DNA of 64,000 nucleotides from Cranoglanis bouderius (taxonomy: Eukaryota > Chordata > Actinopteri > Siluriformes > Cranoglanididae): the NCBI GenBank assembly GCA_023630585.1, contig CM042548.1, positions 13,501,027-13,565,026 of the forward strand, written 5' to 3'. The notes under the pieces are model-generated. The model saw only the letters and a list, made by a program, of their open reading frames with translations, did not search any database and was not told where the DNA came from. Numbering within the stretch: position 1 is the first letter of the stretch; the number at the start of each line of letters is the position of its first letter. The translations under genes and the position numbers were made by a program. Positions 19,005 to 29,478 of this stretch are shown in pieces.

Positions 19005-21396
19005 TGTAACATCTGACGGTATCCAAACTGATTTCTGAATTAACCTGGACTTAACATAAAAAGTTTCACCACTCAGGTGGCCGAGAGTAACCCCGAGAGG
19101 CCTTCTGGTGCCAGATGCCCTCGGAATGCAAAAGGGGGGGAGCCTTTTGCATGACCCCCCCCCCCCCCTTTTCAGACACACACACACACACAGAACTTAC
19201 ACCCACAATAGAGAAACCTTTCATGAACCTAACGGTGTGAACGTCTGGAAAACTTCACGATTAGGTTCATCAGCAGGGGTCAGCTAAAACTCCGACCGAG
19301 GGCCTGTAAATCTCTGATCTAATCTCTGTTTATGACCACATGGATTAGCATTGGAGCCGAAAAGGCTGGAAGGAAAATGTCCTCCCTAAAGGTCACCCTG
19401 AGGTGACCAAAGACCGGTGGGACATTAGAAGAACACCAGCCCCCTCGTCTGGACATACACACAGTCATGCACATACAGTGAAAATGTCTCTTGAATGTAA
19501 CATGTAATCATATGTCTAGGATAGTTATAATGTATTCATATATGCATGTGTTATGTGTTTAGATAACCTCACTATAGTGATTTTAGATAGTTTGAGTGAG
19601 AATCTAATTTTAAGTTGTCTGTAACCATGTCTAATGATCCTTCACTGTCCAAGGTATCATAACCGCCTTGAGTTTAGTATCAAAATAATTGTTTCATAAT
19701 ATGCCAATTAATGATGCATACTATAGGACGATGGGATGTATCATTCTATACTTTTCCATATTTCATTCTAATCCAAACTTAATACAAACCCCGCCTTGAC
19801 ATGCGAACCCGCTCTGGAACAGACAAAGAAAGTTCTCCCCCAGAACTTTCTCCTCTCTCTGGATTCGCCAGCAGCTCAGAGAGGCATGTACGTTGGCACT
19901 ATCCATAAAAGACAGCAACACGCATTCCTCTTCTCTCTTTTTCTCTTTATCTTTTGACTTCATCTTTAACTTCACCTTTTGGCTTCACTTTTCTCTCTCT
20001 CTCTCGCGGACTTGCTCTCTTCCGCCCTCTTTTTCGGGTACTCCTCCAGACTCTCCTTTGTCTCGGTTAACCACATGGCAATTACCGCTTTCTTTCTTCT
20101 TTCTACTTTGGCGAGACCCAACTCCATTTACCCTGACTCTACCGACACGGAAGATTCAGCAAACTTCTTGCTAAATCTACGAATCAAGGACCCTCGTGAA
20201 CGGCATAAAACTAATGCAAGTATAAATTCTAATTGATCTATAGAGGTGTCCTTTTTAAGCCAGTGCCCCTGTTGAAGGTGAATTCAATTCATTGCTGATT
20301 CTCGAGGTTAAACTGTTGTGTGTTCTGCCATTCTGTTATTTTCATCATTTTTCCTTTTGTTTCTTTTACTTGTCCTGTATATATGAATTATTTGTTTATA
20401 CCTAGTTGTGTATATCAGTAGTTTTCACGTAGTTATTAAAATCCATGGTTATCACACTGGATCATCTCTGTTTTTACTCATGGCAAGGTTCACTTTTAAT
20501 GTTGCTCTTCGCTACGTGCTGTATTTCTTTTAACTTAGAATAAACTATACTTCGTGGCCAGAAGAATAATTTATTGTATTAGAGTAATACGAAGATTGCC
20601 CTGGTAAGTTTGGTGGACAAACAGATTGTTACGACACTGAATGAGAGCTGGATACAGTTGCGGTGAATAAATCCATCACTTTATTCAGAACACATGCAAA
20701 GAAGGAAAACAGGACAACAGCAGTGTTTAGGGCAAATCCAAAAAACCCCTCAGGGTGCAAAAACCTAGGCAGTCAGTTTTTTCAAACAACTTAGGCTAAT
20801 TGTGATGAACACACAGTTTAAGATGTGTACCAAAATATCACAAAATACAGACTTTCAAGGGCTTAGGCAAAATTGTAATCCAGATGAATACTTAGCTTGG
20901 GTCAATAGTCAGAAAATCAGTCCAGAGAAGAGTGCTCAGTAATGTTGGATCAAAAGAAACAAACTAATACTTTGCATCGTGCCTGAAAAACAAAAGTCCA
21001 TAAATAGAATGCAGTGTCATGGAAAACAGGTGTGTGTAATTAAAATGAAGGTGACTGTGAACGTGGAAATGTGTGAGTGTTCTGGGTGTTTTAGTCCCTG
21101 GCGGCCATATCTGTAGGCCACCGAGCTTGCTGGGATGTGTAGTGCGGGGTGTGAGCGTGTGAGTCGGTGGCGGCCATGTTCGTGGGCCACTGAGAGTTCT
21201 GGGAAATGGAGTCATAATTCTGGCGCGACCTAACAAAGATCAAGCTGCTTCGCATTTAATTCTAAAGCTAGACTACAGTAAGTCAGTAATTAATATAACA
21301 TTCCCTGTCATGGTCGATTTAAATCCATAACTAATCAGAACACGCTTTGATTAGAGATATAGATATATTTCACCCATTTGAGCTAGATTTGCTACA
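19005..21396 (+). repeat. 3' LTR of the retrovirus-like element, with insert
   Basis: Starts TGTAACATCTGACGG and ends GATTTGCTACA. It matches the 5' LTR base for base over long stretches, with scattered substitutions and a shorter (CA)n (about 19166-19186). A 609-bp foreign solo LTR at 20627-21235 interrupts it. Followed by the duplicated CTAC at 21397. Confidence 0.93.
20627..21235 (-). mobile_element. Solo LTR of an unrelated retrotransposon
   Basis: The insert has ends TGTTACGACA and CGACCTAACA, that is TGTTA...TAACA in minus orientation. It is flanked by CAGAT (20622-20626) and AAGAT (21236-21240), a 5-bp duplication with one change. The empty site is seen in the 5' LTR near 7785-7800. 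Read on the minus strand, AATAAA lies about 60 bp before the 3' end, as expected for an LTR. It resembles Gypsy-type LTRs of fish in length and ends, but there is no internal sequence to prove the class. Confidence 0.85.
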
Positions 21397-21404
21397 CTAC
21401 ATAC

Positions 21405-22570
21405 TGTAACGAATCAGTCATTACTAGCATTATTCTTTTCCACCAGAATAATGTAATGGATCAACTTTAAACATGAAACGAAACAGAAGTGCACGCTGGG
21501 ATTCAAAGCACCTTTTTAAAGGAGACGAGTTTTAAAGCGTGCCCGCATTATCTACCAGAATGTGTAGTAACTCGAATGAATCTGCAACGTTTAAAAATAT
21601 TCTCCACCAGTTACAATTTATGTAACGAATAAAAAAAAAATGTTTAACACATTTAAATGTATTCTCCAATTTATATTAGGAAATATTATTTTATTAAGGA
21701 ATTAGCTCGAATGGCATGAAATATATCTATATATCTAATCAACGCGTGTTGTGAACAGTTATAAATATACATCATATACAGCATATTAGCCTTTTTCAGA
21801 ACCAGCATGAACTTAAATCTCCTGTAAACAGGGGTACGATCTTAACGCATGTATAGATCAACTAGACTATACTTGCATGGCTTCGGTATGAAAGTTTGCG
21901 CGAGGTCGTGTAGAGTTCGCTGGTTCGTCGTGCCATTTTGCAAAAGGCGTGGGCTGTGAGGCGGTTGCTTCCTTTGTCCGGGAGAGAGAGAGATTCTGGC
22001 TTCCTCTTCCCGGGGCACGTGGCCCCGGGGGAGAGAAACTGGAAGGAGTGTAGAAGTGAAGAGTTACTGAAGAGAAGAGATGACAACGACTGAGAGAGAA
22101 AGAGAGAGAGAAGTTTCAAAGCGTGGTGTCGTTTTAGAGACAACACCAACGCACACGCCTCTTTGGGCTATGGGCCAATCAGGAAGTTCGATTTGCATGT
22201 CCAGGGAGGAGCCGGTTTATACCATATTATAAATGAAATTAAGAGAAAGCATGAAATAATGTATCCCATTGCAATATGATATGCATAATCAATCAGGGTA
22301 TCTTGAGACGATTAACTACATACCAAATTCGATGGACTTGTAAAGAATATTACAAATAAAACCTGGTTACAGACATTTAAAATGATATCCTAAATTAAAA
22401 CTATCTAAAATCATTAAGGTTAGGTTACATGAACACACAATATATGCAAACACGAAAACATCACACTATTTGGACATCGAATAATTATATATAATTACAT
22501 GTTACATTGAAAAGAGAGAGATTTCTCCATTGTGTGTGTAAGGTAAGCTTGTATGTGTGTGTGCATGCGC

Positions 22571-22616
<46 letters not shown>

Positions 22617-22780
22617 CAAGGGGGGAAGATTGGTCGTTAGCATTCCAAAGGTATCTGGTCAAACTGGGGTCAGAGTGGTCATTATACAGATAGGGATTTA
22701 CAGCTCAAAAGAAACAAAAGAAACTTCTGTGCTAAGCCCAGGTTGATTCAGAAATCAGTTTGATACCGTCAGACGTTACA
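21405..22780 (-). mobile_element. LTR2 (subfamily B solo LTR) inserted in LTR1
   Basis: 1376 bp, from TGTAACGAATC to CAGACGTTACA, flanked by ATAC on both sides (21401-21404 and 22781-22784). Its own copy of the site reads AACTACATACCAAATTC (near 22312), which is exactly what LTR1 would be before LTR2 and the retrovirus-like element came in. It carries a (TG)n at about 22570-22614 at the place where subfamily A LTRs have (CA)n. It lacks about 400 bp present in LTR1. Confidence 0.93.
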
Positions 22781-23091
22781 ATACCAAATTCGATGGACTT
22801 ATGAAAATATTAAAAGGTGAAACATGGTTACAGACATTTAAAATAGTATCCTAAATTAAACTATCTAAAATCATTATAGTTATGTTACATAAACACACAA
22901 TATATGCAAATAAGGAAACATCACACTATTTGGACATCGAATAATTACATATAATTACATGTTACATTCAGAAGAGATTCTTCCATTGTGTCTGTGCGTG
23001 TGTGTGTGCGCGCGCGTGCGCATGTAGGTAAGCTTTCTGTGTGTGTGCGCGTGTGTGTGCGCGCGTGCGCGTGTAGGTAAGCTTTGTCTGT

Positions 23092-23130
<39 letters not shown>

Positions 23131-23278
23131 TGAAGAGGGGGGTCGTTGCCCCGTAGCATTCCGATGGCATCTGGTCAGAGAGGTTACTGATATGTATTCA
23201 CAGCTCAAAGAAACAGAGAAACTTCTTTGCTAAGTCCAGGCTGATTCAGAAATCAGTTTGATACGTTCAGACGTTACA
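22781..23278 (-). mobile_element. LTR1 (subfamily B solo LTR), segment 3
   Basis: The last piece of LTR1, starting ATACCAAATTCGATGG, which joins to GATTAACTAC at 6153 once inserts are removed. It ends CAGACGTTACA at 23278, followed by ACAG (23279-23282), the partner of 3375-3378. It has a complex TG/CG-rich microsatellite (about 22993-23129). Frames rich in His-Thr over this stretch are artefacts. Confidence 0.9.
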
Positions 23279-23282
23279 ACAG

Positions 23283-24472
23283 CCATGTTCCAGAAATTAT
23301 GTTATAATTAAAAAAAAATTGGATAAGGGAAACGATGAAGCTTCTCCAAAATCTACACACTTCTGTTGGCTTAGAATATTAGCCTATATCTATCATACTT
23401 TATCTACCAAAAAAAAAAAAAAGAATAACATACAATTTCAGTCAACAAACAAACAAACAAACAAACAAACAAATAAAATCTGGTATTTAAATCTAGCATT
23501 AAATTATTTGTTTATTTTTACATTAAATAAGTAAACATTTATTTATTTGTTTGTTTGTATTACATTACAATTCATAGTTGATAGTCGGTTAGCTTCATCT
23601 ATTTTTTTCCATTTCTCTCTTTTTTTTTTACTCGTTTTCTTTCTGTCAAATTCTTAGTCAATTTTTTAAATCTATTTTTTACATAAATTGTTGTTTTTTT
23701 TATCTGCTATTTGAAGCTGTTTGAATTACATTACAGTTTATAGTTGATTAATTTTAAAAAATATATTTGTTTTTTTTCTTAACATTTAATATTTTTTGGC
23801 ATAAATTCTCATTCCACAAAAATAAAAACAAAAAAGGAAGAAATTTGATTTCTGAAGCTGGTATTACATTACAATTCATAGATCATTAGCTTAGTTTTTT
23901 TTTTCTTTCTTTTAAAAAATAATGAGATTATATTTTTGCCACCAATTTTCAGTCCACAAAGAAGGAAAATCTTATATTTTTGTTATTCTGGTATTTAAAG
24001 CTGGTATAACTTTAAAATTCATAGTTGATTAACTTCAGGGGTGTTTTTTTTGTTTGTTTGTTTGTTTAGATTAGTTTTTCTTTTTTATGCTATCCCTTTG
24101 TCACACATTAAGAATAAACAATCAACGATTGAGGTTTTTTTTGGCTGAAATCATGATTATAAATTGAGATCAAAATGCAGAACAAATACAGAAATACACT
24201 TTCTTTCCCTCCGTCTTCCACAAACGAGTTTTTAAGTTAATGAAGTCTAAAGAAGATAGTAATGAGTGTCTGAGTCAGAGTGAGCTGCGATGTCTTAGCT
24301 GCTGGAAGGTTAATGAGCCCCAGAGTTACATTAACACCCAGATAAATTAAGCGCACAATTGCCACGCAATAAAATGTCACACATGACAGAATTAATAAGT
24401 CATACATTTCATGTAGCAGGTCACATGATAACTCGAGTCTCAGGTTCTTAACTACTAATAATAACAGGTACA

Positions 24473-24473
<1 letters not shown>
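23283..24473. other. AT-rich non-coding DNA
   Basis: It contains an (AAAC)n stretch at about 23444-23472 and several T-runs, with a loosely repeated ATTACATTACAATTCATAGTTGAT motif spread over 23555-24035 at roughly 150-bp steps. No gene recognised. Confidence 0.6.

Positions 24474-24524
<51 letters not shown>
24474..24524. repeat. (AC)n microsatellite
   Basis: About 51 bp of uninterrupted AC. Confidence 0.97.
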
Positions 24525-24526
<2 letters not shown>

Positions 24527-24724
24527 CATGGTGTCATATTTGATGTGTGTATTATCAGTTGTGTTGTGTTGAAGCCTGTGGGGGGCAGAGCTGTGTGGAA
24601 GTGTGTTATCTACTGTAACACACCACATTTATGTAAAGGGCCGTGTCACATCCGTGTAACATAAAACACGCTTTACTCCTCTGTGTCAGTCCCACACACA
24701 ACCTCACAGCATTTATCTCTGACT

Positions 24725-24725
<1 letters not shown>

Positions 24726-24779
<54 letters not shown>
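24726..24779. repeat. (CA)n microsatellite
   Basis: About 54 bp of uninterrupted CA, 80 bp from the 36-bp minisatellite. Confidence 0.97.
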
Positions 24780-24780
<1 letters not shown>

Positions 24781-24857
24781 GATTGATGCTTTGCATCTGA
24801 ATTGCAACAAAGTAGCAACATATAATTCATAGATTTTTATGCTCTGAGAGGATACAG

Positions 24858-25310
24858 TGACAGACACCGAGACCACGCCTCCTTCAGTATTACTAACAGA
24901 CTCGGAGACCACGCCTCCTTCAGTATTACTAACAGACGCGGAGACCATGCGTCCTTCAGTATTTCTAACAGACTCGGAGACCACGCCTCCTTCAGTATAA
25001 CTAACAGACTCAGAGACCACGCCTCCTTCATTATTACTAACAGACTCAGAGACTACGCCTTCTTCATCATTCTTAACAGACACAGAGACCACGCCTCCTT
25101 CATTATTACTAACAGACTCAGAGACTACGCCTTCTTCATCATTCTTAACAGACACAGAGACCATGCCTCCTTCAGTATTACTAACAGACTCAGAGACCAC
25201 GCCTCCTTCAGTATTACTAACAGACTCCGAGACCACGCCTCCTTCAGTATTACTAACAGACTCCGAGACCACGCCTCCTTCAGTATTATTAGCAGACACA
25301 GAGGCCATAA
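24858..25310. repeat. 36-bp minisatellite, about 12 copies
   Basis: Unit of the type GAGACCACGCCTCCTTCAGT plus ATTACTAACAGACTCG, period 36 bp. A variant unit (CTACGCCTTCTTCATCATTC) alternates with the common one around 25043-25150, making a 72-bp higher-order repeat. Because 36 is divisible by three, several frames stay open across it, including a 211-codon minus-strand frame with a 12-residue repeat (NTEGGVVSESVS). I see no start context, splice sites or neighbouring exon, so I do not call a protein. Confidence 0.93.
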
Positions 25311-25649
25311 TACGGATGCCACGCCTCTTTCTCAGTACTGACAGAGGATGAAATCAACATTTTTTGTCATCAGTAAACAAAACTCTGTAAATTGTGCATT
25401 GTTGTGTTTTAATGTTTGTGTAGCAGAATGAACACACATGACGTTTTTCAACAAAACCCAGCAGTACTGAAATACTGAAATATATCATGTCAAATAAAGC
25501 TGAAATACCTGTAATGCTGCAGGAGACTGTGATGTCCATAATAATTTGCATAGAAGAATTGATTTAGAAGTTTCTCAGAAATGCATTTTAAATTCCTGAT
25601 CTTCAGATGAGGAATTGAGACACAGTGTGTGTGTGTGTATGTGTGTGTG

Positions 25650-25680
<31 letters not shown>

Positions 25681-26210
25681 TGTGATGATGGAGGAATAAC
25701 AGCGACACATCGGCAGTGTGATGTATGGATTTAATAAACATTCACACTGAGGCTCAAATAAATCACCTGACATGTAAAGAAGTGGAGCAGTGACCTGTTT
25801 ACATTTTCACTCAAATTAGAAAATTAATAATATCGATTTCTGAAACGTGGAACTTTCTATATGAACAATGTTTTGTGTCATGTTTTTTGAAATGTATTTT
25901 ATATGTGCTTAATTTTATTGTAAGTATTTAGAAGTATTTAGAAGAATTTAACACCTGTCCCACAGGTGTTTTATTCAAATTTTGACATTTTTCCTTTTTC
26001 TTTTTTCCAGAAAATATCCTGCTTTCAGTATTTGAAAAAAAGAAATTATTATTTTTTTAATTCATGTAAAAATGCAATTTTCTCTATAGAAAAAAAACAA
26101 ACATTGATTTTAACTGAGAAATAATACACAGCAAATATATATAAATAGTAATTTTAATATTTGTGATCTTTACAAGCAGGAAAACAATATGTACTTTATT
26201 TAATAATTAG

Positions 26211-26211
<1 letters not shown>
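25311..26211. other. Non-coding DNA with a (GT)n microsatellite
   Basis: A (GT)n with interruptions lies at 25625-25684. The rest is AT-rich, and no gene is recognised. Confidence 0.6.

Positions 26212-26277
<66 letters not shown>
26212..26277. repeat. (AT)n microsatellite next to the Gypsy 5' LTR
   Basis: About 66 bp of TA with one phase slip. It abuts the LTR start at 26278 and hides the target-site duplication of that element. Confidence 0.95.
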
Positions 26278-26280
<3 letters not shown>

Positions 26281-27557
26281 AGCCCAGGGCCAAATTAGGG
26301 CAAAATTAACAACTACAGATCCAAGAAAATAACAAATAAAACTCTTAGTTTATCAAATAAATTGTTAATATTAAAATTATATTCATTTGAATATAATTAA
26401 GACACACTATGGAAACCCCTACGCAATGAAATAATGGAATTTCACTGCAACCAATTAGCTTGATTTAGTGATAGTAACTCCGCCCACCAGTTAGACAGAG
26501 ACGGAGACGATTTGGTTGAACTTGAGAGAAGATAGGGTTTTTCATAAAAAAAAACATAGGAAAAAGAAGAATATTAGAGAAGATATAATGTGAAACAACA
26601 CTTAAGTTGTTAAAAAGATATGATAAATGAGATTTTGCTGTTTTGAGTGAGAGTTACACTCTTAAAGCCCAGTTAAGAAACTTCGAGATCGGATCGATTA
26701 ACTTAATAACAGCTGCGTCACACGGAAGAAACAACAGATTAAGTGAAACTAAGTGTGCTGTCCAGTTATGCAGGCCGGGGTTGTTTTTTTTTTGTGCTAT
26801 TAAAGGCTGTGTTCGAGTTATCGAATTGCTGATGCAGGACTACTTATTCGTGGGAAGGAAAACAGATGGCGAGCCACCCAAAGAGCGGAGCGGATTGAAA
26901 TTTCTTGGATTTCTCATCGGAAACTGGTTGGATATATATTTTTTGAGTTTTTTTCCCAAAACTATATTTAAAACTGAGCGGATTGAAGATTTAACCTGTT
27001 AAGATGGAACGCTAAAGACAGCTCAAAGAGGGGTGTTGTTTATTGATTATTACGGTTCCATAAAGACTTGAGTTCATTGACATCATATGGACACTTATGA
27101 TTGTATTTACAGTTCATACGGGGTGTTTGACAATGTTTGAGATTTAAATTAATTGATTTTTATTTCTTTTCCTTTTTTTTGTGTGTGTAGAACAACAAAA
27201 ATATAATTCTGGTGAAATAAGACAAAAGAAAAAAACTGGTTTTTAGGAGGGAAATTCCTAAACATTGACGGTAAGGTGTTTTGTATTATCTGAGATCTAT
27301 TAACTTTCTTTTTTTGTGTGTGTTCTCAGTTTTCTGCTTTGAGGGGCTGAATTATTCAAGATTTTGATATCGCTATACATTTTTGTTTAGTTGTTTTGTT
27401 TTAGTACCATTGTATCTCTAATTTTTCCTCAACGTATGTGCATATATAAATTCAATTTTTTCTAAGTTCTGGTGCGTGTGTTTCTGCCTCCTACGTAACC
27501 TAAATCTTCTGAGGGCCCTGTGAGGTAAACTTATTACTGTGTCACACAAGTGTTACA
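26278..27557 (+). repeat. 5' LTR of the Gypsy element
   Basis: 1280 bp. It matches the 3' LTR closely, but lacks a block of about 240 bp (36350-36585 in the 3' copy) and two small pieces. An open frame at 26643-27002 is within LTR sequence and not a gene. Confidence 0.92.
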
Positions 27558-27683
27558 AAAAACTGCCGAGCCAGCCAGGAGGCAGGAGAAGAAAAAAAAA
27601 AAGAAAAACACTAAGGTTCATATTCAAATCTTGTTACAAAGTATTAAAGGACTGTATACGCAAAAAAAAAAAAACCCAGAAAA
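27558..27683 (+). other. Short leader of the Gypsy element
   Basis: 126 bp between LTR and gag, A-rich. I see no clear TGG-starting primer-binding site right after the LTR. Confidence 0.5.
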
Positions 27684-29345
27684 ATGATGGAAATTATAGA
27701 GGAAAAAGGCATCAAAATCCCTAACGCAATTCTAGTTAGTGGTATAACAGGAACTGATGTAGATGAGGAAATACTAGATTTTGTCAAAGAATATGGATTA
27801 ATTAACAAAATTATTCAAATTTCTGACCCTAGCACAGAGTCACAGAAGCCTTTGATTGTGGAGTACAATTCTAGCCAGGCTGTTAGAAACCTCCATCCAC
27901 TGTTGCCATATCTTCAACAGGCGAAAGATAATCCTGAAGTTTCCTTCCACGTAGCAGCTCTGCCAAGTGTCTACACTCAAAAAATTGGAAGAGATGTGAC
28001 TCAGACTTACCTTAATGAATTGAAAGTTTTAGCAAAACGCAGTGGGGAAGATTATGCAGAAATTCTCAAAGAAATGCTAACTCACATTGGCGAAGCTGTA
28101 GACCCAACACAGAGTCCAGAATTAGTCAATAATGAGCCTCATGATGCTACGCCTGCTGAGACTGTAGTTCCTCCTATGGCTAACCTCAACCTTCTTATGC
28201 AACCTCCGGGAACACCTGCTGCTGCACAAACTAACTCTGTTCCAACGAAGCCAGCATCAGTGAGTCCTGCAACCCCCTCACTTTCTGCTGGTGATCTAAA
28301 CCCACCCGAAATCCAGAAAGTCATTGTAGAACACATTGTACGTACCAATGACTTGGTAGCTCATGGAACTTCACCTTTAAGGCTTAGAACTTTCTCAGGA
28401 CAAACTCCTCGCCCTCCTAATGAAGTCAATTATGAAACTTGGCGCTCTGGGGCTGAATTGGTTTTCCGAGACCCAACGGTCTCTGATTTCCATAGAATAC
28501 GGAGAATTTGTGAAAGCCTTCTTCCCCCAGCCACTGATGTCATCAGGTCAATTGATCCTATGGCTTCACCCAGTGCTTACATTCAATTACTTGATTCTGC
28601 TTTTGCTACAGTGGAAGATGGCGATGAATTATTCGCAAAATTCATGAATATTTTCCAGAATCCGGGTGAAAAGCCATCTGTGTACCTCCAATGGTTGTAC
28701 ACAGCTCTGCAGTCAGCTGCACGAAGGGGTAGGATTCTCGGCTCTGAAGTAAACAAGCATCTCCTAAAACACTTCTGTAGAGGATGCTGGGATAACTCCT
28801 TGATCCTGGAACTACAGCTTGAGCAAAAGAAATATTCACCACTGACTTTTGCAGAGTTTATGACCATGCTACGGACTGAGGAAGACAGGCATACTTCTAA
28901 GAGCGCACGGATGAAGCAGCATTTAGGAACTGTCAAGCAGCGTGCTGCAATACAATCCCAGGCCCTCCCAGCAACAGATGAAATAGCTCAACTTAACTCT
29001 GTCACCACCCAATTGACCAGTCAAATAGCTGAGCTTCAAAGCCAGCTTACCACTCTGATATCAAATCAAAAGAAGGACAAGCCTAACTCCAAGTCAAATG
29101 TCTCCAAGGTGTCAAACAGAAAAAACACTGAGCAGGCCAAAGATGAATGTAAGACCATTGGCAGACTCTCAGTTGCCCGACCTAAACCGGGCTATTGTTT
29201 CAAATGTGGAGAAGATGGGCATATTCCCCCCTCTTGTTCTAATGAACCCAACCCCACACTAGTATCAGAAAAGAGGAGGCAATTGGAAAAACGCCAAAGA
29301 GAGTGGGAGCTGGAAAACAATACTTCCAACCCTCAGTTAAACTAG
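27684..29345 (+). CDS. gag: Gag protein, PNMA-like, intact
   Basis: 553 codons without a break. The N-terminal 140 residues include an ILVSGITGTDVDEEI stretch like the N-terminal domain of PNMA proteins. A Pro/Ala/Thr-rich linker follows (about 145-210). The capsid-like domain (about 230-400) has LRTFSGQ, ADVIRS-like ATDVIRSIDP, and FMNIFQNPGEKPSVYL, which parallels the conserved PNMA capsid block. A coiled-coil stretch (about 430-470) precedes one CCHC zinc knuckle, CFKCGEDGHIPPSC, at residues 505-518. Gag forms the particle and binds RNA. The start ATGATGG at 27684 is the first good one after the LTR. The PNMA link rests on motif memory, not a search. Confidence 0.9.
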   Translation: MMEIIEEKGIKIPNAILVSGITGTDVDEEILDFVKEYGLINKIIQISDPSTESQKPLIVEYNSSQAVRNLHPLLPYLQQAKDNPEVSFHVAALPSVYTQKIGRDVTQTYLNELKVLAKRSGEDYAEILKEMLTHIGEAVDPTQSPELVNNEPHDATPAETVVPPMANLNLLMQPPGTPAAAQTNSVPTKPASVSPATPSLSAGDLNPPEIQKVIVEHIVRTNDLVAHGTSPLRLRTFSGQTPRPPNEVNYETWRSGAELVFRDPTVSDFHRIRRICESLLPPATDVIRSIDPMASPSAYIQLLDSAFATVEDGDELFAKFMNIFQNPGEKPSVYLQWLYTALQSAARRGRILGSEVNKHLLKHFCRGCWDNSLILELQLEQKKYSPLTFAEFMTMLRTEEDRHTSKSARMKQHLGTVKQRAAIQSQALPATDEIAQLNSVTTQLTSQIAELQSQLTTLISNQKKDKPNSKSNVSKVSNRKNTEQAKDECKTIGRLSVARPKPGYCFKCGEDGHIPPSCSNEPNPTLVSEKRRQLEKRQREWELENNTSNPQLN

Positions 29346-29478
29346 GCACAGTTCCTGTTGTGGGACAAACAGCGACTGACAATTACCAAGCACGTCCCAA
29401 ACATTCACAAATGCTGATGGCTCAAACACAATCCAAACTGCGACATCCTCTTTTGCCCAAAGGGTTAATTGCGGCTAA
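29346..29478 (+). other. Gag-to-protease junction
   Basis: 133 bp between the gag stop and the first ATG of the protease frame, which is shifted by +1 against gag. Pol may be reached by frameshifting or by its own start; I see no clear slippery site. Confidence 0.4.

Larger units (their letters stand above)
6154..21396 (+). mobile_element. Complete retrovirus-like LTR element with env
   Basis: Two LTRs of about 1.8 kb (6154-7955 and 19005-21396, the latter with a 609-bp insert) flank leader, gag, pro, RT, RNase H, integrase and env. The ends are TG...CA and the target duplication is CTAC (6150-6153 and 21397-21400). A purine tract adjoins the 3' LTR. The two LTRs differ little by eye, so the insertion looks fairly recent, although the internal frames carry several stops and frameshifts. 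Features pointing to retroviruses and away from plain Ty3/Gypsy are a DTGAD protease, a tether plus second RNase H, gag and pol in one frame, and a class I-type env. The lokiretrovirus group described from vertebrates is my best guess. Confidence 0.9.

Noticed and set aside
24673..25308. 211-codon repeat protein
   Set aside because: It runs through a (CA)n tract and a 36-bp minisatellite that is open in several frames; no exon evidence.
26212..26277. Target duplication of the Gypsy element in the AT run
   Set aside because: The left flank is pure AT and the right flank TAATATTT; any short match would be by chance.
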